DNA from: a virus
Length of the DNA: 22,892 nt
Reading direction: 5' to 3' (one strand)
Virus record (IMG/VR): IMGVR_UViG_3300038505_000010
Span: 12,586 to 35,477 of that record
Below, one piece after another: positions 1 to 6,995 of the stretch (positions within the stretch are counted from its first letter, which is position 1; the number at the start of each line of letters is the position of its first letter). Made by a program: the position numbers and the translations under genes. The notes under the pieces are model-generated. The model searched no databases. It worked only from the letters and a program-made list of their open reading frames with translations, and was not told where the DNA came from.

Positions 1-1
1 A

Positions 2-34
2 TCTAATAATCATACAGAAAATAAAATAGAATAG
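2..34 (+). CDS. C-terminal end of an upstream gene (partial)
   Basis: Only the frame starting at base 2 is open from the left edge until a TAG at 32-34; it reads SNNHTENKIE then stop. The stop is followed by TT and then the ATG of the next gene, the same TAGTTATG junction seen at 1183-1190 and 6991-6998, which supports a real gene end. In crAss-like phages the portal and other head genes lie upstream of the capsid gene, but ten residues cannot identify this protein. Confidence 0.35.
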   Translation, partial: SNNHTENKIE

Positions 35-36
35 TT

Positions 37-1185
37 ATGGATTTTAATGGAACAGATATAATAGATGCAAGTTCAGTAAAAGATTTAATAGAACTTGCTA
101 AACAAAATTCTGAAATCATTACCGAAGATGGGGAAACTATAAAGATTGACCCAGGGGTTGATATTACCAAAGAATTAGAAGAAGAAAAAACAGAAGAAGA
201 AATTATAGAAAGTATTGTAAAAGGAAGTGAAGATGATGATAACTATGATGATGATGATAATGATGAAATAGAAAATGATAATAATAGTAGTAACAAAGGA
301 AGAATAGAAAACAAAGGTTTAGTATCTGTTATATCTTATCTTGCAGATAAATTTGATATAGACGATAATTTTTTGCAAAGTGATGCTATCAAAAAAGAAC
401 CTTTGCAAAAAATATTAGATTTTATTTATGAGGAAGCAGAAGATAAGATATTAGAAAAAAATAGTGATAAGCTATACAAATCAGAACTATCTTACCAACT
501 TGACAATTATTTATCAAAAGGAGGAAATATACAAGATTTTTTTTATGAATTTTTGACATCTACCGACGAATTAGGTAAGCAACAAGAAATAATAGCAGAT
601 TTAAGTGATAAAGAATTGTTGTATGCAGATTTCATTAACAAAGGTTTTTCAGAAGAAGAAGCAATAGAGTTTGTAGAAGATTTAGAAAAGAAAGGTAAAT
701 TAGGAATAAAAGCTAAAAATTTAAGAAACCAAATAGAGGAAGGAATAGAAATACTTAAAAGAGAAAAGTTAAACAATATTCTTAAAGAGAAAAACGAAGT
801 ATTAAGTGAGATAGAAAAGAAAGAATATGAACGTATAGAACAAGAAAAAGTAGATTTAGCAAATAAGTTAAGCAATATAAATAGTATTTACAATTTTCCT
901 ATTACAGAAGAACAAAAAGAGGAGTTATTTGAGTTTATTACAGAAACAGATAAAGATGGCTATACAGGATTAGATAAAGCATTGCAAAGCAATGAAAACT
1001 TAATCTTTATTAGCTTTCTTCTGAAATATGGTAACAACTTCATAAATTACTTGCAAAATGCTTTCAAGGAAAGAAGCAAGAAAATATTTTATGATAAGTT
1101 ACTAAAAGAACCAATTGTTACACAATCTAAAAGTAGATTAGCTGTAAAAGACAATTTAAATGTTCAAAAGTTAAACGAATTTTAG
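37..1185 (+). CDS. Putative capsid scaffold / head-assembly protein, 382 aa
   Basis: No recognised enzymatic motif. The protein is highly charged and apparently mostly helical, with long Glu/Lys runs. An extremely acidic patch at about residues 66-84 (EDDDNYDDDDNDEIEN and following) precedes a Ser/Asn linker and then amphipathic helices; residues 235-285 could form a coiled coil. The last 20 residues are comparatively basic (KSRLAVK). An acidic helical protein with a basic C-terminus encoded directly before the major capsid gene fits a scaffolding protein, whose C-terminus usually contacts the coat. That role is inferred from position and composition only. The gene is joined to its neighbours by TAGTTATG junctions on both sides, suggesting coupled translation. 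It could instead be another minor head protein. No protease signature was seen. Confidence 0.7.
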   Translation: MDFNGTDIIDASSVKDLIELAKQNSEIITEDGETIKIDPGVDITKELEEEKTEEEIIESIVKGSEDDDNYDDDDNDEIENDNNSSNKGRIENKGLVSVISYLADKFDIDDNFLQSDAIKKEPLQKILDFIYEEAEDKILEKNSDKLYKSELSYQLDNYLSKGGNIQDFFYEFLTSTDELGKQQEIIADLSDKELLYADFINKGFSEEEAIEFVEDLEKKGKLGIKAKNLRNQIEEGIEILKREKLNNILKEKNEVLSEIEKKEYERIEQEKVDLANKLSNINSIYNFPITEEQKEELFEFITETDKDGYTGLDKALQSNENLIFISFLLKYGNNFINYLQNAFKERSKKIFYDKLLKEPIVTQSKSRLAVKDNLNVQKLNEF

Positions 1186-1187
1186 TT

Positions 1188-2594
1188 ATGAGAATACTGA
1201 AAAAAATAGTTGGCGACTATAATGGTCAGCTTTCTTATGAAAAGCTCGCAGATGCTTTTAAGGTTGCACCAGCATTAAGTAGTAAAGCGGTGAGATTGTA
1301 TCCTCAATTTTCTCTCACAAACCTAACAGAAGGATTAGGATATATCTATGCAACAGATAAAGCAAAAGAGGAAAATATCAATGGATATTATGCCGAATGG
1401 AAACTAATTGGTGAGCCTAATATGCTATGCAACTTTGTTGCAGGTGGTAGTACAGGTACTAACTTGGGTGTTAATAATAGCTCTTTTTATGTATGTTTAG
1501 ATGAGCAGTTTTTTAATTCAGAAGAAGTAGGTAAATTAGAAAACGGCAAACTTATCTATTTTGAAGATAATGGGACTATGCTTACTTCGGGTGTATTTCG
1601 TTATCGTGTAAAACTGCTTACTAATTCACCATCAGATAGCGTATCCGATATTTGGATAAGTGCTGGAAGAAAGATACAATATATGTATCCTGCAACCAGT
1701 GAGTTCAATGATAGAGGCTATTTTAAGATGCGTTATAGCGAAGAGCTACATAGAGAGTATGTTACAATGTTCCGTTCACAAGTAAGTATTTCTGGTACTG
1801 CTAATATGACCAAATATATTCTAATGGACGATATTAGCAAAGAAAGATTTATTATGGACGAGTATGAAAAACAGCTTTTGCAAAAAGTTGCTTATGACAA
1901 AGAAAACATACTTATCTATGGTAAAAGTACTGTAAATGAAGATGGGGTAGTTCATTTAACCAATCCTAATACAAAACAAAAACTTTACACAGGCAACGGA
2001 TTAGAAAATCAAATTAGCTCATCTTCAAGGGTTTCTTATACTTCACTTTCTAAACAACTGCTAAAAGATATTATTGGCGAAGTGGAATATAGGGCAGGTA
2101 AAGCAGAAGACGGAGTAAATATCTTGCTTGTAACAGGTAGCCGTGGTAAGCGTATCTTTATGGATTTAATGGAAGATAGCTTAAAAGTAGGGGATAGTGT
2201 ATATGCTACACGTTCAGGGAACAACATAACTCTTGGTGGTAACTTTACCAAGTTTATTTATGGTAATAGCACTATTACGGTAAGTGTAAGTCAGCTACTT
2301 GACTACAAAAACCAAGCTGATGAACTTGATGAATATGGTTATCCTTTAAGCAGTAGCAAGATGTTTTTTATAGATAGAGGCACTTATGATGGGCAACCTA
2401 ACATTAGTGTATTCTATCAAAGTGGCTTAAAACTTATTATCAATGATATTATTGGGGTAGGTGGTAAAGATGGAAAAAGCAGTGGTGTTGTTAGCTCTCC
2501 TATTCATGGCTCAAGTAAGATAGCATTAGGAACAATAGGATTAAAACTATTAAATCCTGATAGCTGTATGCTTTTAGAACGTTCTATTATTTAA
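1188..2594 (+). CDS. Major capsid protein, crAss-like (HK97-fold family), 468 aa
   Basis: Forms the icosahedral shell. The length suits crAss-like major capsid proteins (roughly 470-500 aa). The segments that suggest the family are MRYSEELHREYVTMF (about residues 180-195), LIYGKSTVNEDG (about 242-253), then YTGNGLENQISSSS (about 266-280) and the following LLVTGSRGKRIFMDLM (about 313-328). This is the order GKS...G, tGaGl-eQI, LLTGe-G...F that I associate with this family. The C-terminal part is rich in Gly/Ser and beta-strand-like. The start lies 2 bases after the preceding stop. Codon choice differs from the flanks: CGT and GGT are frequent, whereas later genes prefer AGA/AGG, as expected for a very highly expressed gene. 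The family call is from memory of conserved patterns, not a search. Confidence 0.88.
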   Translation: MRILKKIVGDYNGQLSYEKLADAFKVAPALSSKAVRLYPQFSLTNLTEGLGYIYATDKAKEENINGYYAEWKLIGEPNMLCNFVAGGSTGTNLGVNNSSFYVCLDEQFFNSEEVGKLENGKLIYFEDNGTMLTSGVFRYRVKLLTNSPSDSVSDIWISAGRKIQYMYPATSEFNDRGYFKMRYSEELHREYVTMFRSQVSISGTANMTKYILMDDISKERFIMDEYEKQLLQKVAYDKENILIYGKSTVNEDGVVHLTNPNTKQKLYTGNGLENQISSSSRVSYTSLSKQLLKDIIGEVEYRAGKAEDGVNILLVTGSRGKRIFMDLMEDSLKVGDSVYATRSGNNITLGGNFTKFIYGNSTITVSVSQLLDYKNQADELDEYGYPLSSSKMFFIDRGTYDGQPNISVFYQSGLKLIINDIIGVGGKDGKSSGVVSSPIHGSSKIALGTIGLKLLNPDSCMLLERSII

Positions 2595-2606
2595 ACTTTG
2601 TAATCT

Positions 2607-3449
2607 ATGCCAAGGAAACCTATGAATAAAATAGTAGAAGAAACACAAGCAGAAACAGAAACATCTATACTATCTGTATTAGACCAAAAGGAACAAGCTA
2701 TACTGGAAGGTTTGCATAAAAAGTATGTTGTTCCTATAAAAGATGAAAAGATAGTATTGGTATGCAAAGATGTTAAAATGCGAATAAAGTCGATAAGATG
2801 TATGATACAACCCCCTGTAGAACGTAGTACAGGTAAGCTATTTACAGGTCAGCCTATTTTTACAGAAGAAGAAAAACGATATGTACCACATATAGTTACC
2901 AAAGATACTACACGCATATTGCAGGGGAAAATTGTATTAGACTTATCTAATCCGATAGATGCAATTGACTGGGTCTGGATGCGAGAACACCCTTATATCA
3001 ATCCCAAGTTTGGTAAAAATTTATGGGAAGTAGAAGATACAGAAAAGCAAGTAAAAGAAAAGTTAAGCAAAGAAAAGAAAGCTATTAAACTCAAATCTGC
3101 TTTGTTAGAGCTTGCTTTAAGTGAAAAACGTAAAATAGTAAGGGTGTTTGCTGGTAATTCAGAAGACACTGAAAATGCTATTGATACATTCTTATTAGAT
3201 TTAGTAGATAAAAATGTAAAAATGGCAACAGGTAGAGATGTAAGTCAAATTTATGAAGACAAAGAGTATCTAAACAATTGCTATTTTGCTTATTTGCTTA
3301 TAGATAAAGGCGAAGTAAATATTAACTTGTCTAATTATCTATTTAGAGATAAAGTAATAGCAACTGATTTTGAGGGATACTTAATGTGGCTTAATGAAGC
3401 ATCTAACAAAGAGGTAGTATCTGTATTACGTAGCAAGTATCGTGTATGA
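2607..3449 (+). CDS. Conserved virion protein following the capsid gene, 280 aa
   Basis: Function unknown. Residues 1-40 are a polar, Glu/Lys-rich leader. The middle holds PPVERSTGKLFTGQPIF (about 69-85) and a NPIDAIDWVWMREHPYI stretch (about 114-130). Helical charged sequence follows (EDTEKQVKEKLSKEKKAIKL), then a C-terminal part with GRDVSQIYED. I associate the D-W-x-W/L-x-x-H-P pattern followed by Glu/Lys helices with uncharacterised structural proteins next to capsid genes in Bacteroidota phages. A capsid-accessory or head-completion role is inferred from position only. The ATG lies 12 bases after the capsid stop. The end overlaps the next start by four bases (ATGA at 3446-3449), so the two are probably translationally coupled. 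Confidence 0.75.
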   Translation: MPRKPMNKIVEETQAETETSILSVLDQKEQAILEGLHKKYVVPIKDEKIVLVCKDVKMRIKSIRCMIQPPVERSTGKLFTGQPIFTEEEKRYVPHIVTKDTTRILQGKIVLDLSNPIDAIDWVWMREHPYINPKFGKNLWEVEDTEKQVKEKLSKEKKAIKLKSALLELALSEKRKIVRVFAGNSEDTENAIDTFLLDLVDKNVKMATGRDVSQIYEDKEYLNNCYFAYLLIDKGEVNINLSNYLFRDKVIATDFEGYLMWLNEASNKEVVSVLRSKYRV

Positions 3450-4084
3450 ATAGTTTAGAGATATATGAGCGTTGTGTAATAGATTTAGATAAGTATGATA
3501 CACCTACTTTTGAGATAGTAGATTTTAACAGGTATGCTGAAAGAGCTTTATACGAATATATTAACGAAAAGTATAAAGAGTTTGAAATGGTTCAAAAGCG
3601 TACTGATGATTTACGTCAATTTGTAGTGTTTAATACTTTTCCTAATACAAACAACGTTTATATTACTTTACCTAACGATTATTTAAGGCTATTGTCTGTT
3701 TGGTATTACATAGAAGATTTTGATTGTAATACTGATAGGTGGGTAATAGTGCAAAAGACAACAGCGGATAAATTAGGGTATAGCGAGAATAACTACTATT
3801 GGAAACCTAAGCTTACTAATCCGCAATATCAGATTATAGGAAACAATTTGTATTTTAGAGTAGGAGATGATGATGCTTCAAGAATATTACAAGTAAGATT
3901 GGAGTATATTGCAATACCTACTTTATATTACATAGACCCTATAACCTTAGTGCCAAGTAATCCACCTTATACTGATGAAGTAGATATGCAGATAATAGAT
4001 AAGATTGTTAGGATATTTCAAAGTGCTACGAATATACAGGGTTATCAAGTTTCTACACAAGAGTTAAGTTTCAAAAATAATTAA
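3446..4084 (+). CDS. Neck/tail ring (connector) protein, probable first ring, 212 aa
   Basis: Probably forms a ring beneath the portal. The N-terminal helical half (IYERCVIDLDKYD, then FNRYAERALYEYINEKYKEFE) is followed by beta-rich sequence (VVFNTFPNTNNVYITLPNDY, LYFRVGDDD) and a C-terminal helix (DMQIIDKIVRIFQ). This helix, beta-sandwich, helix layout and size resemble podovirus head-completion / tail-tubular A type proteins and the ring proteins of crAss-like virions. It is the first of three similar-sized proteins in the window (also 5199-5855 and 6355-6993). It starts inside the last codons of the preceding gene (ATGA overlap). The specific ring number is an inference from gene order. 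Confidence 0.68.
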   Translation: MNSLEIYERCVIDLDKYDTPTFEIVDFNRYAERALYEYINEKYKEFEMVQKRTDDLRQFVVFNTFPNTNNVYITLPNDYLRLLSVWYYIEDFDCNTDRWVIVQKTTADKLGYSENNYYWKPKLTNPQYQIIGNNLYFRVGDDDASRILQVRLEYIAIPTLYYIDPITLVPSNPPYTDEVDMQIIDKIVRIFQSATNIQGYQVSTQELSFKNN

Positions 4085-4096
4085 CCTTAAAAAAAT

Positions 4097-4888
4097 ATGG
4101 CAATCAATATTCCAACAAGACGAATGGTAGTGAATACATCACAACAACTACAAGTGTTTGTGTATAATAACACTACATTAGCACCTGCCGCCTGGGGTCC
4201 AAACACCTTTGTAAGAATGGTAGGGTTTGCAGAGTTTAAGCAAGCAGATTTGATAAGTAACACACAAGTACCTTATACTGCACCTGTAGCACACGTAGTA
4301 GATATAAATTTTCCTACTGCACCTGTTGTGGGAGATGAGGTAACTGTAAGCATAGTAAGCCGAAATATACAAGGTTTTGGCGCTTATGTATCTACTTTGG
4401 AAGCTAATAGAGATATGGTACATCATTTAGTACAAAGTCCTATGACAGCTACACAATTGCGAGATACTATATTTCAATTGTATCAGAACAAGTCAGACAT
4501 AGGTAGATTTTTTACACTTTCTACCATAGGTGCTACAACAATACGTGTAACTGCTCAATTGGGTATAGAGGTAGAGCCCAAAGTAATAGGATATAATGCT
4601 ACTGTAACTACTGTTACACCTTTCAACGTAGGTACAGGACATTATGATGTAATACACCCTTTTGTTACGGAGTGTAAAGCTATGCCTTATGCACCACTTG
4701 CAGAAAAGTATAATGTACCTATTAAAGGAAGACAATATAGGACATATCATTGGCTTGTAAGGGGATTAGATGGAAGTCCCGTAGGGTTAAGTATAGCTTC
4801 GCAAATTTCAGAAAGGCAGTTAGAGTATGTATTATATGTAGATACTACTTTGACTACGCTGATAACACAGCTGAATGCGATAGTTTAA
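4097..4888 (+). CDS. Beta-rich virion protein, possible tail-barrel/sheath component, 263 aa
   Basis: Sequence is dominated by alternating hydrophobic/polar beta strands rich in Thr, Val and Pro, with few long helices; one helix-prone stretch runs about 112-137 (MTATQLRDTIFQLYQNK). Composition is much less charged and less lysine-rich than neighbouring proteins, typical of a stable structural protein. Its place after the first ring protein and before the other ring genes corresponds to a barrel-forming tail component in characterised crAss-like virions; that assignment is positional and tentative, and a capsid decoration protein is an alternative. The start follows an A-rich leader with no Shine-Dalgarno. 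It is the last gene before the terminator at 4904-4936. Confidence 0.65.
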   Translation: MAINIPTRRMVVNTSQQLQVFVYNNTTLAPAAWGPNTFVRMVGFAEFKQADLISNTQVPYTAPVAHVVDINFPTAPVVGDEVTVSIVSRNIQGFGAYVSTLEANRDMVHHLVQSPMTATQLRDTIFQLYQNKSDIGRFFTLSTIGATTIRVTAQLGIEVEPKVIGYNATVTTVTPFNVGTGHYDVIHPFVTECKAMPYAPLAEKYNVPIKGRQYRTYHWLVRGLDGSPVGLSIASQISERQLEYVLYVDTTLTTLITQLNAIV

Positions 4889-4903
4889 TTTGGTATAAAA
4901 ATA

Positions 4904-4936
4904 AAAAAGGGGTATTCAGTGAATATCCCTTTTTTT
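4904..4936 (+). terminator. Rho-independent terminator after the head-gene block
   Basis: The arms AAAAAGGGGTATTC (4904-4917) and GAATATCCCTTTTT (4921-4934) pair over 14 positions with one G-T wobble around an AGT loop, and a run of seven T follows the C's (4930-4936). It lies 15 bases after the TAA of the 263-aa gene. Because the left arm begins with A's, it could also act on the opposite strand, though no gene is found there. Confidence 0.9.
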
Positions 4937-4999
4937 ATTGCTTTTTTGTCCAATCGCTCAGCTTTTTTTATTTTAATTCCATAGTGATACGACGAAAGA

Positions 5000-5029
5000 A
5001 AGCCCTACATACGTTTGTATGTAGAGCTT
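5000..5029 (+). terminator. Second hairpin, possible back-up terminator or RNA structure
   Basis: AGCCCTACATAC (5001-5012) pairs with GTATGTAGAGCT (5017-5028) at 11 of 12 positions around a GTTT loop, with an extra A-T closing pair outside. It is followed by TGTTATTATTATTAA rather than a clean T-run, so it would be a weak terminator. It may instead be an RNA-processing or protein-binding hairpin. Confidence 0.5.
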
Positions 5030-5057
5030 GTTATTATTATTAAAAGCGGATAGCTTT

Positions 5058-5113
5058 CAAGTTGTCTATTATACAAAGAACGATTTTATAAATAATAAAT
5101 AGGAGACAACTTG
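5058..5113 (+). repeat. Perfect 10-base inverted repeat (possible operator or hairpin)
   Basis: CAAGTTGTCT at 5058-5067 is exactly reverse-complementary to AGACAACTTG at 5104-5113. The spacer is 36 bases and AT-rich. Pairing can continue inward (CTATT with AATAG) if three bases bulge, giving a longer stem. A small AAAGC/GCTTT hairpin sits directly before it. It could be a regulator-binding site or an RNA leader structure for the downstream genes. Confidence 0.55.
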
Positions 5114-5142
5114 TTTGCTGTTGCAAATATAATACAGAATTT

Positions 5143-5171
5143 TTTTTATTGCAAATTTTTTTTTAGATTTG
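5143..5171 (+). promoter_or_regulatory. Candidate promoter for the tail-gene block
   Basis: TAGATTTG at 5164-5171 fits the Bacteroidota -7 consensus TAnnTTTG and lies 27 bases before the ATG at 5199. No good -33 box is at the usual distance. The stretch TTTTTATT, then CAAA, a T-run and TAGATTTG closely matches the sequence at 12205-12236. The motif may be read by a phage-encoded rather than the host polymerase. Confidence 0.4.
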
Positions 5172-5198
5172 TTAGTAATTTGAGAATATTGAAAAAAT

Positions 5199-5855
5199 AT
5201 GGCTACATTATCACAATTAGCATCTATTGTACAAAATACTATCAATGGGGGATATGGTGTTATCAATGAGAACATACATATCAATCAGATAAAAGATGAG
5301 ATAGTGATGACATCAAGGCGTTTGTATGATGAATACAGGCGTAATGGATTTTTCAGCGACTATGAGCTGAATATGATGTATCAAAGGCTTACGTGTATAG
5401 AGCTAATATGCAGGAGTTTAACAGAGTGTTGTGGTATAGATTTGCAAAGTGAGCAAAAGGTATTGTATGCAAAAATACCTGCTGTAATAGAGTTGAGATA
5501 TGTAGGTACAATAGAGTGGGATAAATCTTTTATTATAAAGACAGGTGTAATGACTAATTATGTGGGAGTTAGTCGTTTTACAAGGAATAAGACTATTGCT
5601 TGGTTAAGGGGTAATACGGAACTAATTATTTTCAATCCACCTACATACAATATGAAATACATAGCTATTGATGCTATGTTTCAAGACCCAAGAGATTTGT
5701 ATGCTTATGATTGTAGTGTATGTAAGAGTGATGAAGAAGCATTTCCTATACCTGATAAATTTGCTGATATTATTACAGGTAAGTTAATAGCTTCGTATAT
5801 GCAGTATAAACAAATTAAGCCTTTACAATCTAATACACAAGCAGACGTAATATAG
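5199..5855 (+). CDS. Neck/tail ring protein, probable second ring, 218 aa
   Basis: N-terminal helical half contains the pattern INENIHINQIKDEIVMTSRRL, then YDEYRRNGFFSDYELNMMYQ and a Cys-containing segment CIELICRSLTECCG (about residues 66-79). A beta-rich half follows (KIPAVIELRYVGTIEWDKSF, about 92-111; MKYIAIDAMFQDPRDL, about 150-165), then a closing helix DKFADIITGKLIASYMQYK (about 187-205). The order IP-x-V/L, I-x-YVGtI-D-x-F and FxDPxxL is what I recall for crAss-like ring/connector proteins. The gene is the first after the terminator island and follows a candidate promoter. The start is supported by the A-rich leader AAAAAATATGGC, nearly the same as before the gene at 4097. Confidence 0.72.
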   Translation: MATLSQLASIVQNTINGGYGVINENIHINQIKDEIVMTSRRLYDEYRRNGFFSDYELNMMYQRLTCIELICRSLTECCGIDLQSEQKVLYAKIPAVIELRYVGTIEWDKSFIIKTGVMTNYVGVSRFTRNKTIAWLRGNTELIIFNPPTYNMKYIAIDAMFQDPRDLYAYDCSVCKSDEEAFPIPDKFADIITGKLIASYMQYKQIKPLQSNTQADVI

Positions 5856-5864
5856 TAAAAGTTT

Positions 5865-6380
5865 ATGAGGGTATATAGAGATGGTGAAAGAAGGTTAGTG
5901 TATAACCATTTAGCGATTATAATATACAATATGATAAAAAGAACTTGCTATGTAAGGTTTAATGGTACACATTCTTTTTTTCTGATGGTTATTGCTTATT
6001 TGTTGTATATTGTAATAGGATTTAAGTATTTAAGAAAGTTGTTTAATAATAAACCTGAAAATGGTGTAAAGAATGAGAAACGTGTAATAGAGCATATTGT
6101 AGATTTAGGGATTTTAATGATACGAGAACCTTTGCTAAATGTAATAGAAAAAGGGCATATAGCTACCTATAGAAATTTTAGTTTTAGAAGAAGGGAAATA
6201 CACAATAAAGACAAGATATTAAATAGAAAGAAACAGGTATTAAGACAATACAGAGCAGATTTTATGTTAAAGAAAGAGGAGTTTTATGTTGTAGATGTAT
6301 TTTGCGATAAACGCAATAAGTATTTATTTTCAATGATAGTAAGAAAAAAGAGAAATGGAAACGCAACAAAACACTCATAG
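5865..6380 (+). CDS. Small basic protein with a membrane-like segment, possible third ring protein, 171 aa
   Basis: Unrecognised as a whole. A strongly hydrophobic stretch at about residues 38-60 (FFLMVIAYLLYIVIGFKYLR) looks like a transmembrane helix. After it comes a positively charged domain with a helix RVIEHIVDLGILMIREPL (about 73-90), a GHIATYRNFSFRRRE strand-like segment (about 97-111), and many Lys/Arg. The second half weakly recalls the helix plus basic beta-arm of HU/IHF-type proteins, which occur in crAss genomes; this is only a resemblance. Placed between two ring-type genes, it sits where another ring protein would be expected. The start is uncertain: later ATGs at 5931 and 5985 would shorten or keep the hydrophobic segment. 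Its end overlaps the next gene by 26 bases. Confidence 0.62.
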   Translation: MRVYRDGERRLVYNHLAIIIYNMIKRTCYVRFNGTHSFFLMVIAYLLYIVIGFKYLRKLFNNKPENGVKNEKRVIEHIVDLGILMIREPLLNVIEKGHIATYRNFSFRRREIHNKDKILNRKKQVLRQYRADFMLKKEEFYVVDVFCDKRNKYLFSMIVRKKRNGNATKHS

Positions 6381-6993
6381 ATATATTACGCATTTGCAAG
6401 TAATGGAAAAGTTGCAAGACTTTTATGGTATATACTTGCAAGAGCGTATTGTTCAAGAAATGGTTTATGATTGTCTATTAGATTTAGGCAGGATTACACC
6501 TATTAGGGATATGACTTGTTTAGATATAATAGACTATAAAATTGATAATGATAGATTGCCTTGTAATTTATACTATATTAAGTCTATCACAAAACATAGT
6601 AATATATTGTATGATAAATTACCTATTGGTAATGAGAACTATGTAGGGCAGGTATATGGTATATATGTTGATTACATATGGGATAATGAGGGAATAAAGT
6701 TTAATACCACAAATGAAAAAGTTTGTATAGAATGGGAAGGTATAAAAATTGATAAGGATAATAACATATTGTTTGAGGAGGATTTATTAAATGTATGTGT
6801 TGCTTATTGTGTGTATAAGAGTGATTATGCTAAGTTTAGGTCAAGACAGATAGACCCTGCGGTATATCAAGAAAGTTACAGGATATATCAGGAGGAATTT
6901 CAAAAAGCAAGACGTACAAGATTTAATAGAAACTATTTAGACAAAGCAGTAAAGACATTATTATCTTGGAATGCTAACAGATATTTTTATTAG
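6355..6993 (+). CDS. Neck/tail ring protein, probable last ring, 212 aa
   Basis: Helical N-terminus (HLQVMEKLQDFYGIYLQERI, then VQEMVYDCLLDLGRI) leads to a mixed region with DRLPCNLYYIKSITKH (about 63-78), a beta part with YVDYIWDNEGIKFN (about 103-116) and a C-terminal helical arm with VCVAYCVYKSDYAKFRSRQI (about 149-168) and YRIYQEEFQKARRTRFNRNY. This helix-beta-helix plan and the length match the other two ring-type proteins. It immediately precedes the muzzle-type gene through a TAGTTATG junction, as the last ring protein does in crAss-like phages. It overlaps the 171-aa gene by 26 bases in a different frame. Confidence 0.7.
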   Translation: METQQNTHRYITHLQVMEKLQDFYGIYLQERIVQEMVYDCLLDLGRITPIRDMTCLDIIDYKIDNDRLPCNLYYIKSITKHSNILYDKLPIGNENYVGQVYGIYVDYIWDNEGIKFNTTNEKVCIEWEGIKIDKDNNILFEEDLLNVCVAYCVYKSDYAKFRSRQIDPAVYQESYRIYQEEFQKARRTRFNRNYLDKAVKTLLSWNANRYFY

Positions 6994-6995
6994 TT

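Larger units (their letters stand above)
4889..5198 (+). other. Structured 310-base intergenic island
   Basis: This is the only non-coding gap above 100 bases. No convincing reading frame lies in it. In order it holds a strong terminator hairpin (4904-4936), a second hairpin with an AT tail (5000-5029), a small AAAGC/GCTTT hairpin (5043-5057), a 10-base perfect inverted repeat (5058-5067 with 5104-5113), two direct copies of TTGCAAAT (5121-5128, 5149-5156), and a T-rich promoter-like stretch before the gene at 5199. It divides the head genes from the tail genes and probably resets transcription. Confidence 0.8.

Noticed and set aside
4750-5043. 97-residue + strand frame crossing the end of the 263-aa gene
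   Set aside because: It runs out of frame through a real gene, then through the terminator hairpin, and ends in simple sequence; composition is not protein-like for this phage.
5069-5284. Minus-strand 71-residue frame over the intergenic island
   Set aside because: AT-rich, overlaps the inverted repeat and the start of the ring gene, with no recognisable features.
6355-6380. Programmed frameshift joining the 171-aa and 212-aa products
   Set aside because: The 212-aa protein has its own ATG and complete ring-like layout, and no slippery heptamer with a downstream structure was seen; simple overlap is sufficient.
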